Positions 60,801 through 64,000 of a stretch of DNA of 64,000 bases are shown here, piece by piece; the stretch's first letter is position 1; the number at the start of each line of letters is the position of its first letter. Position numbers and translations under genes: made by a program. Origin of the DNA: Sphingobacteriales bacterium (GTDB taxonomy: Bacteria > Bacteroidota > Bacteroidia > Sphingobacteriales > Sphingobacteriaceae); the NCBI GenBank assembly GCA_025353765.1, contig JANXOD010000015.1:124001-188000 (forward strand), in the 5' to 3' direction. A model generated the notes under the pieces. That model was not told the origin of the DNA and made no database searches. It saw nothing but the letters and a program-made list of their open reading frames with translations.

Positions 60801-61607
60801 ATGAAGAAATATTCTTTTTGGTTTATGGATGTACTACTGCTTATAATTACATTACCAGCTATCAGTTGGATTTCTGTTAATAAAGCCCATATTCCGTTTA
60901 TAGCAACTATAAGCAAATTATCTAATGATAATGGATCCACACCTCAACAGTTATTTGATAATTATGTTTCTGAGATTTATGATGAAGCTAATTTAAGTCA
61001 ATCAAATTTGGATTTTCTTGTTTTTAAAAAGGCTATTGTTGGTTACTATAATTTTAAAGAAGCGCAACTTATTTCGCCTGAAAAATCTGTTATAACCATT
61101 ATTGATTTTAATAAATCAGGCAAACAAAAGCGTTTGTGGATAGTAGATTTAAATAAAAAAGAATTACTATTTAATACGTTGGTAGCACATGGGCAGGGGA
61201 GTGGTAATGATAGGGCACAGAGTTTCTCTAATTTAGAGAGTTCACATCAAAGCAGTATAGGGTTTTATATTACTAGCAATACTTACCTTGGAGGCCACGG
61301 CCTTTCTATGAAACTAGATGGAATGGATAAAGGCTTTAATACAAATGCAAAAGATCGTTTAATTGTAATTCATGGTGCAGATTATGTAAGTCAGGATTTC
61401 ATTAATCAGCATGGTTATTTGGGCAGAAGTTATGGTTGCCCGGCCTTGCCGATAGAATTAACACCAGCAATTATTAATACAATTAAAGACCATACCTGTT
61501 TATATATTAATGGATCTGATCTGAATTATTCTTCAACCTATTCAAATGAATCTTTAGCAGCTAATAATTTTCTATCAGCCTCTACAGTAATGCAAGCAAG
61601 TCTGTAA
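60801..61607 (+). CDS. Murein L,D-transpeptidase catalytic domain family protein (YkuD_2)
   Basis: A periplasmic protein with an N-terminal signal-anchor and a C-terminal YkuD_2-type domain. The catalytic cysteine lies in YLGRSYGCPALP and the conserved histidine in IVIHGADYVS. LVAHGQGSGNDRAQSFSN is another family segment. It likely modifies peptidoglycan or anchors lipoproteins, based on the family. A perfect 14-bp terminator follows at once. Confidence 0.86.
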   Translation: MKKYSFWFMDVLLLIITLPAISWISVNKAHIPFIATISKLSNDNGSTPQQLFDNYVSEIYDEANLSQSNLDFLVFKKAIVGYYNFKEAQLISPEKSVITIIDFNKSGKQKRLWIVDLNKKELLFNTLVAHGQGSGNDRAQSFSNLESSHQSSIGFYITSNTYLGGHGLSMKLDGMDKGFNTNAKDRLIVIHGADYVSQDFINQHGYLGRSYGCPALPIELTPAIINTIKDHTCLYINGSDLNYSSTYSNESLAANNFLSASTVMQASL

Positions 61608-61622
61608 CCATTTCTACTTACA

Positions 61623-61654
61623 AAAAGAGTCCCGATTTTTATCGGGACTCTTTT
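61623..61654 (+). terminator. Terminator after the L,D-transpeptidase gene
   Basis: AAAAGAGTCCCGAT (61623-61636) and ATCGGGACTCTTTT (61641-61654) form a perfect 14-bp stem with a TTTT loop. The core GTCCCGA/TCGGGAC recurs in the terminator at 36390-36411. It would also end minus-strand transcripts. Confidence 0.92.
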
Positions 61655-61662
61655 GCTTTATA

Positions 61663-61670
61663 TATCTTTG
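61663..61670 (+). promoter_or_regulatory. Candidate -7 element of the LPG-synthase-TM gene
   Basis: TATCTTTG matches the consensus TAnnTTTG exactly and ends nine bases before the ATG at 61680. It supports this ATG over the TTG at 61653, which lies inside the terminator. Confidence 0.5.
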
Positions 61671-61679
61671 CCACAGAAC

Positions 61680-62639
61680 ATGCAGCAACTAAAAAAAATT
61701 AAGCAAATTTTATCAGATAATAAAAGGCTTTGGAATGCCATTAAAGTCCTTCTTAAAATTGCTTTTACTATTCTTCTTATATATCTTGTACTGCAGAAGA
61801 TAAACTTTAAAGAGATACAGATTCTATTTTTAAAGAGTAATCCGGTTTTTATTCTTCTGGCTTTTTTAACTTATTTCTTATCTCAGATAGTTTCTTCATG
61901 GAGGCTTTTAAGTTTTTTAAAAAGTATTGGCTTAGAGCTTAAATTCGGATTTAACTTCAGACTCTATCTACTGGGCATGTTTTATAATGTTTTTTTACCT
62001 GGAGGAATTGGTGGAGACGGCTATAAAATCTATTTGCTCCGCAAGAAATTTAAACTGCCTACAAAGCGTATATTTTTGGCACTTTTTTTTGATCGCCTGA
62101 GCGGACTTTGGGCTATTGGTTTCATTGCCGTAGTGCTAATTATATTTATTCCTAAAATAGATATTTCAATAACATGGCCCCTTGCAGCTTTATTTTTAGG
62201 AACTCTTGTTTACTTTGTAATTATTTATAAATTCTTTAAAGATTACTCTCGGTATTTCTGGATTGCTCATCTTAAAGCCGGCGTAGTACAATCGCTTCAA
62301 TTAGTAAGTGTCATTTTTATTCTGCTTGGTCAAAATTTTGACGGAAAGTTTTCCCCTTATCTGTTTAGCTTTTTAGTATCAACAGTTGCAGCAAATTTGC
62401 CTCTTAGCGTAGGTGGATTAGGTGCCCGTGAGTATGCTATGACCCATGCATCAACCTTTTTTGGAATGGATCAAAATCTTGCAGTATTCATATCCGCTAC
62501 ATTCTGGTTATTATCTACCATAGCATCACTTGCAGGAATTTGGTCTATTTATTATTCAAAAGAATTTGAACGTTTACCTTCTCAGGAGAAGGCTGAAGAA
62601 TTTGAGAAAGAAGCTGATCAGGCTCTTACAGTTCAATAA
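61680..62639 (+). CDS. LPG-synthase-TM (UPF0104/AglD-like) integral membrane protein
   Basis: A membrane protein of about eight spans in the family of the lysylphosphatidylglycerol flippase domain. Conserved features include LGMFYNVFLPGGIGGDGYKIYLL, given here as NVFLPGGIGGDG, ALFFDRLSGLWA, and NLPLSVGGLGAREYAM. No aminoacyl-transferase domain follows, so it is a flippase-like domain alone. The start at 61680 was chosen because the TTG at 61653 overlaps the terminator. Substrate unknown. Confidence 0.85.
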   Translation: MQQLKKIKQILSDNKRLWNAIKVLLKIAFTILLIYLVLQKINFKEIQILFLKSNPVFILLAFLTYFLSQIVSSWRLLSFLKSIGLELKFGFNFRLYLLGMFYNVFLPGGIGGDGYKIYLLRKKFKLPTKRIFLALFFDRLSGLWAIGFIAVVLIIFIPKIDISITWPLAALFLGTLVYFVIIYKFFKDYSRYFWIAHLKAGVVQSLQLVSVIFILLGQNFDGKFSPYLFSFLVSTVAANLPLSVGGLGAREYAMTHASTFFGMDQNLAVFISATFWLLSTIASLAGIWSIYYSKEFERLPSQEKAEEFEKEADQALTVQ

Positions 62640-62739
62640 CTTTAACCCGGTTCTTTTGAAAAAATCAATCCAATTTAAAACAATAAAGTTTAATTCAGTA
62701 ACTTTATACTCATTCTACGTTTACAGAAATATATAACAA

Positions 62740-64000
62740 ATGACCGACTTTAACGATTTTAACAATCCGCAAGTTGCCCGCTTACCTAATCACCTGAAGC
62801 AATTTATTGTTGAGCAACACTACGAGCATTATACACCTGTAGATCATGCGGTTTGGCGTTATGTCATGCGACAAAATTACAGCTATTTAAAAGATGTAGC
62901 TTATTATCCTTATATCCCTGGCTTACAAGCAGCAGGTTTAACAATAGAAAAAATCCCAAATTTGCAGGAAATGAATGATGCTTTAGCCAAAATTGGTTGG
63001 GGCGCTGTAACAGTAGATGGCTTTATTCCACCAGCTGCCTTTATGGAATACCAGGCTTATCGGGTATTGGTCATTGCCGCTGATATCCGCCAGATCAATC
63101 ATATTGAATATACCCCTGCACCGGATATTATTCATGAATCAGCAGGACATGCACCCATTATTGCAGATCAGGATTATCATCAATACCTGAGTTATTTTGG
63201 GTCTATTGGTGCTAAAGCCATGTTTTCTTCTAAAGATTTCGAACTTTATGAAGCTATACGCGAGCTCTCCATTTTTAAAGAAATGCCTGATGCAGATCCT
63301 ATAGTTCTGCGTAAAGCAGAAAAACGTGTAGAATTTTGTCAGAAAAATTTAGGTGAGCCCTCGGAAATGGCTTTATTAAGCCGGTTACATTGGTGGACAG
63401 TTGAATACGGCTTAATTGGAACTTTGGAAAATCCCAAAATTTATGGAGCAGGATTGCTTTCCTCTATTGGTGAAAGCGCAAGCTGTATGAATTCTGATAT
63501 TAAAAAGATCGGGTATACTTTAGATGCTGTCAATTACCCGTTTGATATTACTAAACAACAGCCGCAGTTATTTGTAACTCCTACTTTCCAAAACCTCATT
63601 GATGTTTTAGAACAATTTGCTGATACCATGGCTTTTCGTCAGGGTGGATATGAAGGATTGTTAAAGGCAGTAGAATGTAAAAACATTTGTACAGCCGTTT
63701 ATAGTTCTGGTTTGCAGGTTACAGGTATTTTTACAGATTTAAATATGGATCGTAATAATGAATTAAACTTCATTAAAACCAGCGGTCCAAGTGCTTTATC
63801 TTTTGGAAATAAACAACTAACAGGGCATGATAAATACTATCATAAAGATGGTTTTTCATCCCCGGTAGGGAAACTGAAAAACTATAATAAAGCCGTAGAA
63901 GATTTTACTATTGCCGAACTAAAAGCAGCAGGTATAGAAACTGGTAAAGTTTCTGCTCTTCATTTTGAAAGTGCATATACAGTTACAGGAAATGTAGAGA
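62740..64000 (+). CDS. Aromatic amino acid (phenylalanine) hydroxylase, 3' end outside window
   Basis: The open frame from ATG at 62740 (TDFNDFNNPQVARLPNHL) runs off the window end after 420 codons. Pterin-dependent hydroxylases oxidise phenylalanine, tyrosine or tryptophan using a non-heme iron. The iron ligands are His132 and His137 in PDIIHESAGHAP, and Glu in the later WWTVEYGL. Bacterial PhhA is about 270 residues, so this longer protein is of the extended Bacteroidota kind, whose C-terminal region has no known function. Substrate preference is not determined. Confidence 0.9.
   Translation, partial: MTDFNDFNNPQVARLPNHLKQFIVEQHYEHYTPVDHAVWRYVMRQNYSYLKDVAYYPYIPGLQAAGLTIEKIPNLQEMNDALAKIGWGAVTVDGFIPPAAFMEYQAYRVLVIAADIRQINHIEYTPAPDIIHESAGHAPIIADQDYHQYLSYFGSIGAKAMFSSKDFELYEAIRELSIFKEMPDADPIVLRKAEKRVEFCQKNLGEPSEMALLSRLHWWTVEYGLIGTLENPKIYGAGLLSSIGESASCMNSDIKKIGYTLDAVNYPFDITKQQPQLFVTPTFQNLIDVLEQFADTMAFRQGGYEGLLKAVECKNICTAVYSSGLQVTGIFTDLNMDRNNELNFIKTSGPSALSFGNKQLTGHDKYYHKDGFSSPVGKLKNYNKAVEDFTIAELKAAGIETGKVSALHFESAYTVTGNVE

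Noticed and set aside
61653-61679. TTG start for the LPG-synthase-TM gene
   Set aside because: The codon overlaps the end of a strong terminator and lies upstream of a good -7 element; the ATG at 61680 is preferred.
1-64000. tRNA, rRNA, prophage or insertion sequences
   Set aside because: I found no cloverleaf with conserved T-arm, no rRNA sequence, no transposase, integrase or structural phage gene.

Overview
The window is an AT-rich stretch of chromosome from a member of the Bacteroidota, most likely of the Sphingobacteriales (Pedobacter or Solitalea-like). Supporting signs are the many families typical of that phylum (DUF2027-Smr, DUF4783, DUF4294, DUF2807/head-GIN, DUF6588, DUF4431, NamZ/DUF1343, TlpA-type thioredoxins), the general lack of Shine-Dalgarno sequences, TAnnTTTG-like -7 boxes very close to start codons, a bacillithiol deacetylase, and the spoT-fur-purA gene order. 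The genus is inferred, not shown. Nothing looks like a prophage, insertion sequence, CRISPR array, rRNA or tRNA gene; this is mostly housekeeping chromosome with small genus-specific genes and intergenic repeats.

Layout. 1-4.1 kb: the end of trpB, trpA and a three-gene TrpXYZ-like ABC importer. 4.1-9.2 kb: two small proteins, a degenerate DEAD-box protein, a DUF2027-Smr protein, a VF530 protein, an RRM RNA-binding protein and class I aldolase. 9.2-18.8 kb: FKBP isomerase, TlpA-like thioredoxin, lipoproteins, cmk, arfB, LpxR-like barrel, lon and a TPR protein. 18.8-28.8 kb: gpmI, a DUF4783 protein, nadC-plsY-M48 protease, and the leftward group spoT-fur-purA-pabB. 28.9-31.2 kb: DUF4294, glutathione peroxidase, bshB1 and a CxxCH lipoprotein. 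31.2-37.5 kb: membrane protein, RBBP9/YdeN hydrolase, Fn3-like protein, a repeat-rich gene-poor gap, lysine 6-transaminase, an ACC-deaminase-like PLP enzyme and a DUF6588 protein. 37.7-46 kb: RluA-type synthase, aminotransferase class IV, fmt, NamZ, a LolE-like permease, DoxX and recQ. 46-51.2 kb: two head-GIN proteins, a UMF1 transporter, a LutA-like Fe-S protein, a LURP-one-like protein and a DUF4431 protein. 51.2-54.7 kb: the translation operon thrS-infC-rpmI-rplT. 54.8-64 kb: DUF72, sucC, lolD with two odd downstream genes, an SDR epimerase, an L,D-transpeptidase, an LPG-synthase-TM flippase-like protein and the start of an aromatic amino acid hydroxylase cut by the window end.

The most striking observation is in the thrS leader. 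Two tandem hairpins (51398-51416 and 51443-51461) each have a 6-bp stem and a 7-nt loop that reads as a tRNA-Thr(UGU) anticodon loop (U33, U34-G35-U36, A37). The closing base pairs differ by a compensatory C-G to U-A change, and the 3' arm of the second hairpin contains the thrS start codon. This resembles the E. coli thrS operator, in which threonyl-tRNA synthetase represses its own mRNA by binding anticodon-arm mimics, but here in a Bacteroidota leader with the AUG inside the mimic.

Other items worth attention are a 21-bp tandem repeat in an interrupted reading frame (33600-33839), a pair of inverted REP-like palindromes (31720-31826), two copies of a 31-bp dispersed palindrome (38745, 53982), a probable pseudo-helicase (4805-6103), and a probable pseudo-HAD next to an orphan pre-ATP-grasp-like protein downstream of lolD.
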